DNA of 64,000 bases, from NCBI RefSeq assembly GCF_900091725.1, contig NZ_FMBW01000064.1, positions 124,001-188,000 of the forward strand. The letters run 5' to 3'. The notes beneath the pieces are model-generated. The model did not search any database and had not been told where the DNA came from. It saw only the letters and a list, made by a program, of their open reading frames with translations. Both the position numbers and the translations under genes were made by a program. Source of the stretch: Streptomyces sp. DvalAA-43. Lineage in GTDB: Bacteria; Actinomycetota; Actinomycetes; Streptomycetales; Streptomycetaceae. Shown here piece after piece: positions 7,293-15,453 of this stretch (position 1 is the first letter of the stretch; every line of letters begins with the position of its first letter).

Positions 7293-9103
7293 CCGGGTGG
7301 GTCGACCGGGACCGCGATCTGCGGACCGAGGCGCGGACCGTGCGGGCGATGACCGACACGATGGTGCTGCGCGGCCCCGACGCCGGAGACGTCTGGCTCT
7401 CCGAGCATGCCGCTCTCGGCCACCGCCGGCTCGCCGTCATCGACATCGAGGGCGGCAGCCAGCCGATGGAGGCCCGCGACGGCGACGGCCGGGTGCTGGC
7501 CGCGATCACCTACAGCGGCGAGGTCTACAACTTCCGGGAGCTGCGGGCCGAACTCACCGCGCTGGGGCACCGCTTCCGTACCGGCTCGGACACCGAGGTG
7601 GTGCTGCGGGCCCACCTCCAGTGGGGCGAGGCCGCGGTGCCCCGGCTGACCGGGATGTTCGCGTACGCCGTCTGGGACGTCTCCCGGCAGGAGCTGCTGC
7701 TGGTCCGTGACCGGCTCGGGGTGAAACCGCTGTACTGGACGGCAGGTGACCGCCATCTGCTGTTCGGTTCGGAACCGAAGGCCGTCCTGGCCAACCCGCT
7801 CTTCACCGCCGAGACGGACGCTGAGGGGCTGGCCGAGCTGTTCGCGGTGCCGTCCGCGCCGACACCGGGCCACACCGTGTTCCGGGGGCTGCGGACGGTA
7901 CGCCCAGGGCACACCGTGCGGTTCGGTCCGGCGGGCGTGAGCGAGCGGGCGTACTGGACCCTGGAGACCCGGCCGCACACCGACGACCTCGACACCACCG
8001 CTGCCCGGGTGCGCGAGCTGCTGACCGACGCCGTGCAACGCCAGCTGGTGAGCGACGTTCCTCTGGGGCTGCTGCTCTCCGGCGGGCTCGACTCCTCCAC
8101 GCTGACCGCGCTGGCGGCGGACGACGCGGACGGCGACAAGGTGGCGACGTTCTCGGTGGACTTCCCGCCGGACGAGCAGCCCGAGCGGCTGGGCGACTGG
8201 AACCGGGACAGCGACGCGCCGTACATCCAGGAGCTGGCGGACCGGCTCGCCACCACGCACACGGCGGTGACGGTGCCGGGCAGCGAACTGCTGGCGCACC
8301 GCTCCATCGGGCTCCAGGCCCGTGACCGGCCCGGCTGGGGCGAGCCGGACGTCTCGCTGTACCTGCTGTTCAAGGGGGTGCGGCGGCATGTCACGGTCGC
8401 GCTGTCCGGGGAGGTGGCCGACGAGGTGTTCGGCGGCTATCCGTACTTCCACCACGACCGTCCGCTCGACACCTTCCCCTGGCTGGGCGGCGGGCCGTCC
8501 CCGGCGGGCCTGTTGCGGCCGGATGTCGCGGAGTGGGTCCGGCCCGGGGAGTACGCCGCCCGGCGGTTCGGCGAGGCGCTCGCCGAAGTCCCGCATCTGG
8601 AGGGCGAATCGGGCCAGGAGCGGCGTGCACGGCAGATCTCCTATCTGGCCCTGACCCGCTGGCTCCCCGCTCTGCTGGACCGCAAGGACCGGATGAGCAT
8701 GGCGGCGAGCCTGGAGGTGCGGGTGCCGTTCGCGGACCACCGGCTCGTCGAGTACCTGTGGAACGTGCCCTGGTCGCAGAAGAACGCGGGCGGTGTGCCC
8801 AAGGGGCTGCTGCGGCGGGCTGTCGGTGATCTGCTGCCCGCGAGCGTGCTGCACCGGCCCAAGAGCGGCTACCCGGCCAGTTCCGCGCCCGGGTACGGGC
8901 GGACGCTCCGGGCACTGGCCGAGGATCTCGTGCAACGGAACGGCCCGGTCTTCGACCTGGTGGACCGGGACGCGGTCAAGCGGCATCTGGCGGCGGGAAC
9001 CCCGCTGCCGGGGCCGCGTGCCGCACCGCACCCGACCGGTGGGCTGGACCACCTGCTGGCCGTGGACCGCTGGCTCGACACCTACGGGGTGAGGGTGCGA
9101 TGA
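7280..9103 (+). CDS. asnB: Asparagine synthetase (glutamine-hydrolysing), AsnB family
   Basis: A 607-residue class-B asparagine synthetase homologue. The start ATG at 7280 places the glutaminase nucleophile Cys at position 2 (MCGIAGW). RGPDAGD and GEVYNFRELR complete the N-terminal amidotransferase domain. The synthetase domain has the PP-loop SGGLDSS (267-273), GEVADEVFGGY, and the ARQIS...DRKDRMSMAASLEVRVPF block of true AsnB. All key residues look intact, so it should form an amide from a carboxylate using Gln and ATP. Its place between a Cys-rich protein and an HpaBC-type monooxygenase suggests a secondary-metabolite carboxylate rather than aspartate as substrate (inference). Confidence 0.85.
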   Translation: MCGIAGWVDRDRDLRTEARTVRAMTDTMVLRGPDAGDVWLSEHAALGHRRLAVIDIEGGSQPMEARDGDGRVLAAITYSGEVYNFRELRAELTALGHRFRTGSDTEVVLRAHLQWGEAAVPRLTGMFAYAVWDVSRQELLLVRDRLGVKPLYWTAGDRHLLFGSEPKAVLANPLFTAETDAEGLAELFAVPSAPTPGHTVFRGLRTVRPGHTVRFGPAGVSERAYWTLETRPHTDDLDTTAARVRELLTDAVQRQLVSDVPLGLLLSGGLDSSTLTALAADDADGDKVATFSVDFPPDEQPERLGDWNRDSDAPYIQELADRLATTHTAVTVPGSELLAHRSIGLQARDRPGWGEPDVSLYLLFKGVRRHVTVALSGEVADEVFGGYPYFHHDRPLDTFPWLGGGPSPAGLLRPDVAEWVRPGEYAARRFGEALAEVPHLEGESGQERRARQISYLALTRWLPALLDRKDRMSMAASLEVRVPFADHRLVEYLWNVPWSQKNAGGVPKGLLRRAVGDLLPASVLHRPKSGYPASSAPGYGRTLRALAEDLVQRNGPVFDLVDRDAVKRHLAAGTPLPGPRAAPHPTGGLDHLLAVDRWLDTYGVRVR

Positions 9104-9654
9104 GCCTCACGACCGGCCGCGAGCCGACGGCGGAGGAGTATCTGGCCGCCGCCCGGACGTTCCCCACCGGGGTGACCGTCGTGGCCACCCGCTACCGGGA
9201 CGGCACGCCCGCCAAGACCGTCTCCGCCTTCGCCTCGCTCTCCCTGGACCCGCTGCTGATCGCCGTGGCGATCGGCCGGCACAGCCCGCTGATCTGGGCG
9301 GCGCGCGCCTCCGGTGTGCTGTCGGTGAACGTCCTGCGCCACGACCAGCAGGAGGTCGCCGACTACTACGCGGCGCCCGAGCGCGGCCGGGCCCAGCCGC
9401 CCCCGGTGGGCCTGCGGCGGGAGCGTACCGGTGCGCCCGTCCTCGACGACTGCCTGAGCTGGTTCGACTGCCGGCTGGTCACCGTGACACCGGGCGGGGA
9501 CCACGCACTGCTCATCGGCCAGGTCGTCGGGGTGCGGACCGGCAGCGGTCCGCCGCTCGTGCACCACGCCGGCCGCTATCGCGGCCTCAGCCATCTCACA
9601 CACCACGGGACACCGCCGCCCCGGACCCCTCTCCCGCATCAGCAAGGGACCTGA
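9100..9654 (+). CDS. Flavin reductase (HpaC-like) partner of the downstream monooxygenase
   Basis: A 184-residue flavin reductase-like protein with an FMN-binding split barrel. Family features are FPTGVTVVATRY near the N-terminus, the KTVSAFASLSLDPLLIAVAIG strand pair (flavin-binding SFxSLSxxPP equivalent) and GVLSVNVL. It should use NAD(P)H to supply free reduced flavin. The start overlaps the asnB stop (ATGA), and the HpaB-like gene begins two bases after its stop. That spacing strongly suggests the two form one two-component monooxygenase. Confidence 0.85.
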   Translation: MSLTTGREPTAEEYLAAARTFPTGVTVVATRYRDGTPAKTVSAFASLSLDPLLIAVAIGRHSPLIWAARASGVLSVNVLRHDQQEVADYYAAPERGRAQPPPVGLRRERTGAPVLDDCLSWFDCRLVTVTPGGDHALLIGQVVGVRTGSGPPLVHHAGRYRGLSHLTHHGTPPPRTPLPHQQGT

Positions 9655-9656
9655 CG

Positions 9657-11120
9657 ATGACCTCCTCTCTCACCTCGGCCGTCGAACCGCTCGGCGTACT
9701 CGACGGCGCACGTTTCCGGGCCGGTCTCGACGACGGTCGCAGTGTGTGGCTGGACGGCGAAGAGATCAAGAACGTGGCCGGGCACCCGGCGTTCGCCGCC
9801 CCGGTCGCCGAGCTCTCCCGGCTGCTCGACCTCCAGCACGACCCGGCCCACCGCGACCTCCTCACCGTCGAGGACCCGGAAACGGGTCTGCGTATCGGCC
9901 GCGGCTACCATCCGCCGCGCACCGCAGAGGAGTTGAGGGCCGCCCGGGACAGTGCCGAGGTGTGGATGCGGGAGTCCTGGGGCCAGCACGGCCGCTCCCC
10001 CGCCTTCATGTCCTCCATCGCCGTCGGCCTGCTGGACTTCCGGCACCGGCTGGAGACCAGCCGGCCCGGTTTCGGCGCGAACGCGCAGGCGTACCACCGC
10101 TTCGCGGCCTCGCGCGACCTGCTGCTGACGCACGCGCTGGGCGATCCGCAGATCGACCGGTCGGCCAGTCCGGTGGACCACCCGGACCACGCGCTGCGGG
10201 TGCTGCGCGAGGACAGCGCCGGGATCGTGGTCCGCGGGGCCAAACAGCTCACCACGCTCGCACCGTTCGCCCACGAGGTGCTGGTCTACCTCTCGGCCTC
10301 GTTCGCCCAGCGCGGCGCCGAGGAGTTCGTACTGTGGTTCGCGCTGCCGCTGAACGCGCCGGGGCTGCGCATCCTGTGCCGCGAGCCGTTCGGCACCGAA
10401 CCGCACGGGCATGCCCATCCCTTCGCGCGCCGGTACGACGAACAGGACGCGATGCTGTTCTTCGACGACGTGACCGTGCCGTGGGACCGGGTGTTCCTGC
10501 TCGGCGACGGCGCGCTGGCCCGTGAGGGGCTCGGCCGGATCAACGCGTGGAGCCAGTACATCGGCCAGGTCCGCTACCGCGAGCGGCTGCGCACCCTGCT
10601 GGGGGTCGGCTCGCTGCTCGCGGAGTCGATCGGGGTCGACGGGTTCCGCAACATCCAGGAGGACCTGGGGGAACTCGCCGGGTACGCCCAGGTGCTCGAC
10701 CACTTCCTGGATGCCGGGGAGGCCACCGCGTACCGCACCGACAGCGGGCTGCTGGCCCCCGGGCCGACACCGGCCGCCGCGGTGTGGGCGGCGCAGGTGG
10801 CCGGGCGCGCGGTGGGGATCGTACGGGGCATCGGACAGTCGGGAATCCTGATGCAGCCCACCGAGAACGATCTGCGGTCGGCCGAGCTGCGGCCGCTGCT
10901 GGACCGCTACATGCGCGGCAAAGGCATCGACGCCGCGCACAAGTCCCGGCTGTTCAGGCTCGCCTGGGACCTGACGGCCGACAGCTTCGGGCAGCGGCAG
11001 GACCTGTACGAGTACGTGCACCGGGGCGACCTCGCGCGCAACCGGATCAACCTGTACCGCAACCACGATCTGTCGGCGGTGCGCGAGCGCATCGCGGCAC
11101 TCATCGACGCCCCGCTGTGA
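9657..11120 (+). CDS. HpaB-family flavin-dependent monooxygenase (large component)
   Basis: A 487-residue member of the 4-hydroxyphenylacetate 3-hydroxylase family (acyl-CoA dehydrogenase fold) using reduced FAD from a partner reductase. Visible motifs are GRSPAFMSS (112-120), THALGDPQIDRS (158-169), DSAGIVVRGAKQLTT (186-200), FFDDVTVPWDRVF and a C-terminal YMRGKGIDAAHKSRL region. Family members hydroxylate phenols, including peptide-bound or ACP-bound tyrosine in natural-product pathways; some act on amines. The substrate is not readable. The gene sits immediately behind its reductase and ahead of a methyltransferase, which fits ortho-hydroxylation followed by O-methylation (inference). Confidence 0.85.
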   Translation: MTSSLTSAVEPLGVLDGARFRAGLDDGRSVWLDGEEIKNVAGHPAFAAPVAELSRLLDLQHDPAHRDLLTVEDPETGLRIGRGYHPPRTAEELRAARDSAEVWMRESWGQHGRSPAFMSSIAVGLLDFRHRLETSRPGFGANAQAYHRFAASRDLLLTHALGDPQIDRSASPVDHPDHALRVLREDSAGIVVRGAKQLTTLAPFAHEVLVYLSASFAQRGAEEFVLWFALPLNAPGLRILCREPFGTEPHGHAHPFARRYDEQDAMLFFDDVTVPWDRVFLLGDGALAREGLGRINAWSQYIGQVRYRERLRTLLGVGSLLAESIGVDGFRNIQEDLGELAGYAQVLDHFLDAGEATAYRTDSGLLAPGPTPAAAVWAAQVAGRAVGIVRGIGQSGILMQPTENDLRSAELRPLLDRYMRGKGIDAAHKSRLFRLAWDLTADSFGQRQDLYEYVHRGDLARNRINLYRNHDLSAVRERIAALIDAPL

Positions 11121-11135
11121 AGGGACCGCTCCGAC

Positions 11136-11951
11136 ATGACCGACGACATACTCGACCGCGCCCGCACCCTCTCCGGGTACGACGACGTCAGCCGGATCCG
11201 GCAGGCGCAGGACCATGGCTGGGTCCTCGGTCTCGCGCCGGGCACTCCGCGCACCCTCCTCGATCTGGGCTGTGGGACGGGGGCGTTGCTGGAGGCGGCG
11301 CTGGACCGCTGGCCGGACGCGGCGCGCGCGGTGGGGATCGACGGTTCCGGCCACCGGGTCCGCGAGGCCGGGGTGCGCCTGGCCGGACGGGCCGAGCTGC
11401 TGACCGGGGACCTGCTGAGTCTGCCGGCCCTGGACGACCGGTTCGACGTGGCGTTCATGACGTCCGTGCTGCACTGGCTGCACCCGGACGAGGACCGGGC
11501 CTTCGCCTGGATCGCCGCCCATCTGGCGCCCGGCGGCGCCTTCGTCCTGACGACACATCACCCGGCGACGGACGGTGCGGGTCTCGGGGGTGAGGATGTC
11601 GTCGCCGTCGACGCCCTGCGGTCGCTCGGGGCCCCGGACGACCTGTCCGGGGTCGTGCCGATGGGAGTACGGGCCCGGCCGGCGAAGGACGTACGGGCCC
11701 TGCTGGAGCGGCACTTCACGATCGAGGAGTCGCACGAACGGACGGCGCCGGTGCGGGCCGCCGATGCCCGGCAGTACCGGGACTTCCACGCCGCCACGTT
11801 CGGCACGTACTTCAGCCGGCTGCTCCCCGACGACCGGCAGACGGAGTTCTTCGACGCGGTCGGCCGGGCCGCCGCCGCCCGGACTGCGGAGCACGGGGAG
11901 GTCTACCGCATCACGGTGCGTGCCTGGCGCGCCGTGCGGCTCCCCCGCTGA
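11136..11951 (+). CDS. SAM-dependent class I methyltransferase
   Basis: A 271-residue Rossmann-fold methyltransferase with motif I LLDLGCGTG (41-49), an acidic residue closing the second strand (VGIDGSG), and the post-motif DVAFMTSVLHWLHPDEDRAF. GAAGGGA precedes the ATG by about ten bases. The acceptor atom cannot be determined; O- or N-methylation of the product of the upstream monooxygenase is the natural guess. It is the last enzyme gene before the transporter genes, 54 bases upstream of the binding-protein gene. Confidence 0.85.
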   Translation: MTDDILDRARTLSGYDDVSRIRQAQDHGWVLGLAPGTPRTLLDLGCGTGALLEAALDRWPDAARAVGIDGSGHRVREAGVRLAGRAELLTGDLLSLPALDDRFDVAFMTSVLHWLHPDEDRAFAWIAAHLAPGGAFVLTTHHPATDGAGLGGEDVVAVDALRSLGAPDDLSGVVPMGVRARPAKDVRALLERHFTIEESHERTAPVRAADARQYRDFHAATFGTYFSRLLPDDRQTEFFDAVGRAAAARTAEHGEVYRITVRAWRAVRLPR

Positions 11952-12005
11952 CTCCGCGCCCCTCACTCCCCACTCCTCTGTCGCACCTCTCTGAACGGAG
12001 CTTCC

Positions 12006-13649
12006 GTGCCCACACGCCGGTCCTTCCTCCTGCTGTCCGCCGGTGCCCTGACGGCGGCCGGCCTCACCGCCTGCTCCACGGCCGAGCCCTCCCCGGGTGC
12101 GGGCGGTGCGCCGCGCGACGGCGGGACGCTCACCTTCGCCACCGATGTCGAGCCGGACAACTTCGACCCGCACGTCTCCCCGGCCGACATCGTGGGGGTG
12201 CTGCTGCGCAATGTCTTCGACTCCCTGGTGGCGCAGCGCCAGGACGGCGGTTTTGAACCGTGGCTGGCCAGGGAGTGGGAGGTGTCGGACGACGGGCGGG
12301 CGTACACCTTCCGGCTCCGGGACGACGTGGAGTTCACCGACGGCACTCCGTTCGACGCGGCGGCGGTGAAGGCGAACTTCGACCACATCGTCGCCCCCGC
12401 CACCAAGTCCCAGTACGCGGCCACGCTCATCGGCCCGTACGCGCGCACGGACGTCGTGGACCGGCACACGGTGACGGTCCGGCTGAAGAAGCCGTACGCC
12501 TCGTTCCTGCACGCCGTGTCGACCACGTATCTCGGCTTCCACTCGCCCGAGGCGCTGCGTGAGCGGCCGGGCGAACTGGCGGCGGGTGGTGGCGCCTCGG
12601 TCGGCACGGGGGCGTTCACCTTCGTCTCGCGCGTCAAGGGCCAGCGGCTCGTCTTCGCCCGCAACGCCTCCTACGCGTGGGCGCCCGCCTCCGCGAAGAA
12701 CGACGGTCCCGCCCATCTGGAGCGGCTGGTCGTCACGTTCCTGCCGGAGAACGCCACCCGGGTCGGCGCGGTGACCTCCGGCCAGGCGGATGTCGCCGAC
12801 GCCCTGCCGGCCAACCGGATCGCCGCGCTGAAGTCACAGCCGGGCCTCTCCATCAGCAGCCACGACTCGCCCGGCATCGTCTACTCGTACTTTCTCAACA
12901 CCGAACGCGCCCCGTTCGACCAGCGGGACGCCCGGCTCGCCGTGCTGCACGCCGTCGACACGGAGGCCATCACCAAGGCCGTCTTCGCGGGTCAGTACCG
13001 GCGGGCCTGGGGCCCGCTCAGCCCGTCCACACCCGGCTACGCCGCCGCCGTGGAGAACAGCTGGAAGCACGACCCGGCGCGGGCGGGCGCGCTGCTCGAC
13101 GGACTCGGCTGGACCGGCCGTGACGCCGACGGCTACCGGACCAGGGACGGCAGACGGTTCCGGCTGACCCTGCTGTACGTCCCGGCGTACACCAAGTCCG
13201 AGCGGCGCACCTTCGACACCGCGGTCCAGGACGACCTCAAGAAGGCGGGCATCGAGCTGGTCCTCAAGCCGCTGGACGCGGGCAGCTACACCCCTGTGCG
13301 CGATCGTGGGGAGTACGACATCATCGCCTTCGCCTGGGGCGGCTCGGACCCGGACCTGCTGCGCACGGTCTTCCATTCCGGGAGTCAGCTCGCGGACGGC
13401 GGGGCGAACGGCTCCCGGCTGCACGACCCACGCATCGACGGCTGGCTCGACACGGCGACCGCGACCACCGGGCGCAAGGAGCGCGAGGCGCTGTACGCGA
13501 AGGTGCAGGAGCGGATCGTGGCGCAGGGCTACGCGCTGCCCGCCTTCGTCGGCACCCGCCAGCTGGGGGTCCGGGGCCGGGCGCACGACGTGGCGTTCGA
13601 CGCCTCTGCGTGGCCGCTGTTCCAGGGCGCGTGGGTGGACGGCAGCTGA
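12006..13649 (+). CDS. Peptide/nickel-type ABC transporter substrate-binding lipoprotein
   Basis: A 547-residue family-5 solute-binding protein (OppA/DppA type). The N-terminus has a twin-Arg pair (TRRSFLLL) and a lipobox LTAC with Cys23, so it is a lipid-anchored, possibly Tat-exported, extracellular receptor. The domain features GGTLTFATDVEPDNFDPH and FEPWLAREWEVSDDGRAYTFRLRDDVEFTDGTPF are typical. The GTG at 12006 follows CGGAG. Its stop overlaps the permease start (TGATG). It should deliver a peptide-like or amide-bearing ligand to the two permeases encoded next. Its co-operonic position with biosynthetic-type enzymes suggests re-uptake of, or scavenging for, the pathway compound (inference). 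Confidence 0.88.
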   Translation: MPTRRSFLLLSAGALTAAGLTACSTAEPSPGAGGAPRDGGTLTFATDVEPDNFDPHVSPADIVGVLLRNVFDSLVAQRQDGGFEPWLAREWEVSDDGRAYTFRLRDDVEFTDGTPFDAAAVKANFDHIVAPATKSQYAATLIGPYARTDVVDRHTVTVRLKKPYASFLHAVSTTYLGFHSPEALRERPGELAAGGGASVGTGAFTFVSRVKGQRLVFARNASYAWAPASAKNDGPAHLERLVVTFLPENATRVGAVTSGQADVADALPANRIAALKSQPGLSISSHDSPGIVYSYFLNTERAPFDQRDARLAVLHAVDTEAITKAVFAGQYRRAWGPLSPSTPGYAAAVENSWKHDPARAGALLDGLGWTGRDADGYRTRDGRRFRLTLLYVPAYTKSERRTFDTAVQDDLKKAGIELVLKPLDAGSYTPVRDRGEYDIIAFAWGGSDPDLLRTVFHSGSQLADGGANGSRLHDPRIDGWLDTATATTGRKEREALYAKVQERIVAQGYALPAFVGTRQLGVRGRAHDVAFDASAWPLFQGAWVDGS

Positions 13650-14602
13650 TGTCCGTCATGCGTCGGTGGGCGGTGCCCGTGGTGCGCCGGCTCGGCTCGG
13701 GGGTGCTGGTGCTGTGGGGCGCGGCCACCGTCTCGTTCCTGGTGCTGCACCTCGTTCCGGGCGATGTGGTGGACACGGTGCTCGGCCCCTCGACGGCTGC
13801 TACGCCCGAGCTGCGTGAGCGGATCCGGGCCGACTACGGACTCGGGGATCCGCTGCCGGTGCAGTATCTGCGGCAGCTGGCCGGTCTGCTGACCGGTGAT
13901 CTGGGCCGCTCGTACCAGCAGGGTCTGCCGGTCGGCGATGTGCTGGCGGGTCAGATCGGGCCCACGGTGGAGCTGGCGCTCGCGGCGACGGTGCTGGCGC
14001 TGCTGATCGCGTTCGTGGCGGCCGTCGCCACCGCGGGCCGGGGCCGGGCCGCCCGCGCGGTGGCTTCGGGTCTTGAGCTGCTCGCGGTGTCCGTGCCGTC
14101 GTACTGGCTCGGCATCCTGGCGTTCACGTTCCTGTCGTACCGCTTCCGGCTGCTTCCGGCGGCGGGCGATCAGGGTCCGGCGGCGTTGGTCCTGCCCGCG
14201 CTCACCCTCGCGCTGCCGATCGGCGGGGTGCTGGCCCGGGTCGTGCGGCAAGAGCTCGACGAGGCGCTGGCCAGGCCGTTCGCGCTGACGGTTCGGGCCC
14301 GGGGCGCGACCGAGCGGACGGTGTTGCTGCGGCACACCCTGCGTCATGCGGCGCTGCCCGTGGCCACGTTGTCCGGGTGGGTGGTCGGCAGCCTGCTGGG
14401 CGGGGCGGTGCTCACCGAGACGGTGTTCGCCCGGCCGGGCCTCGGCCGGGTGCTGGTGACGGCGGTGACGTCCAAGGACATCCCCGTGGTCACCGCGCTG
14501 GTGCTGTTGTCCGCGGCGGCGTTCGTCGTGGTGAACCTGCTGGTGGATCTCGCCTATCTGGTGATCGATCCGCGGCTGCGTACGGAAGGGGCGGGCGTAT
14601 GA
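13649..14602 (+). CDS. ABC transporter permease, OppB/DppB type
   Basis: A 317-residue permease with six hydrophobic segments. The N-terminus is the OppB-type GSGVLVLWGAATVSFLVLHLVPGD, and the cytoplasmic EAA-like loop is VVRQELDEALARPFALTVRARG. Start at the ATG 13649 overlapping the preceding stop; an upstream in-frame ATG at 13610 would eat into the binding-protein gene and has no RBS. Coupled to the next permease by ATGA. Confidence 0.87.
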   Translation: MSVMRRWAVPVVRRLGSGVLVLWGAATVSFLVLHLVPGDVVDTVLGPSTAATPELRERIRADYGLGDPLPVQYLRQLAGLLTGDLGRSYQQGLPVGDVLAGQIGPTVELALAATVLALLIAFVAAVATAGRGRAARAVASGLELLAVSVPSYWLGILAFTFLSYRFRLLPAAGDQGPAALVLPALTLALPIGGVLARVVRQELDEALARPFALTVRARGATERTVLLRHTLRHAALPVATLSGWVVGSLLGGAVLTETVFARPGLGRVLVTAVTSKDIPVVTALVLLSAAAFVVVNLLVDLAYLVIDPRLRTEGAGV

Positions 14603-15453
14603 GCGTGGTCGCGCGGACATGGGGCGGGCCGGCCGGCGGGAGGGTAGGCCGGCGGGTGGCCCCGGCGGTGGCCGCGGCGGTGCTGGTTCTGCTGGGCGTG
14701 GCGGTGGTCTTCCCCGGGCTGCTCGCCCCGCACCCGCCGAACGACACGGATGTGGTGTCGGCGTTCCGGCCACCCGGCGGCGGGCACCCGTTCGGCACGG
14801 ACGAGCTGGGACGCGATGTGCTGTCCCGGGTGGTGTACGGGGCGCGCCCGTCGCTGGCGATCGGGCTCGGTGCGACCGCGCTCGGCGTGCTGGCCGGCCT
14901 CGCCATCGGGCTGCTGGCGGCCACGGGTCCGCGCGTGGTCGACCGGGCGCTGATGCGTGGTCTCGATGTGCTGCTGGCCTTTCCCGAACTGCTGCTGGCG
15001 CTGCTGGTGGTCACGGTCGTGGGTTCGGGTACGGCGAACGTGCTGGTGGCGATCGGCATCGCGGCCGTGCCCACGTACGCGCGGCTGGTGCGGGGCCAGG
15101 CGCTGCCGGTCATCGGGTCCCCCTACGCGGAGGCGGCCGTGGTGCTGGGGGTGCGGCGGCCGGTGATCGTGCTGCGGCATGTGCTGCCCAATGTGACGGG
15201 GCCGCTGCTGGTCCTGGCCACCATCGGCACCGGGACGGCGGTGATCTCCGGTTCGGCGCTCAGCTTCCTGGGGCTCGGCACCCCTCCACCGGCCGCCGAG
15301 TGGGGGTCGATGCTGTCGGACGGCCGGGAGTTCCTGGCGACCGCGTGGTGGACGGCGACCTTCCCGGGGCTGGCGATCGTCGCGGTGGTCCTCTCGGTGA
15401 CGGTACTGGTCCGGTCGCTGCGGTCCCGTACGCCGAAGGGGGCCGGGGCATGA
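14599..15453 (+). CDS. ABC transporter permease, OppC/DppC type
   Basis: A 284-residue permease of the OppC kind, pairing with the preceding gene product. It has the conserved periplasmic stretch HPFGTDELGRDVLSRVVYGARPSL and the EAA loop region ARLVRGQALPVIGSPYAEAAVVLG. Five to six hydrophobic segments are visible. The ATG at 14599 overlaps the preceding stop, and its own stop overlaps the ATPase start. Confidence 0.87.
   Translation: MSVVARTWGGPAGGRVGRRVAPAVAAAVLVLLGVAVVFPGLLAPHPPNDTDVVSAFRPPGGGHPFGTDELGRDVLSRVVYGARPSLAIGLGATALGVLAGLAIGLLAATGPRVVDRALMRGLDVLLAFPELLLALLVVTVVGSGTANVLVAIGIAAVPTYARLVRGQALPVIGSPYAEAAVVLGVRRPVIVLRHVLPNVTGPLLVLATIGTGTAVISGSALSFLGLGTPPPAAEWGSMLSDGREFLATAWWTATFPGLAIVAVVLSVTVLVRSLRSRTPKGAGA

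Noticed and set aside
7280..9103. AsnB-like protein as a lasso-peptide cyclase or beta-lactam synthetase
   Set aside because: The glutaminase Cys2 and its domain are intact, and no precursor peptide, PqqD-like or transglutaminase-like B gene is present.
9639..12716. A very long minus-strand open frame opposite the monooxygenase, methyltransferase and binding-protein genes
   Set aside because: GC-rich antisense artefact with Arg/Gln/Gly-rich composition and no domain, crossing three well-supported genes.
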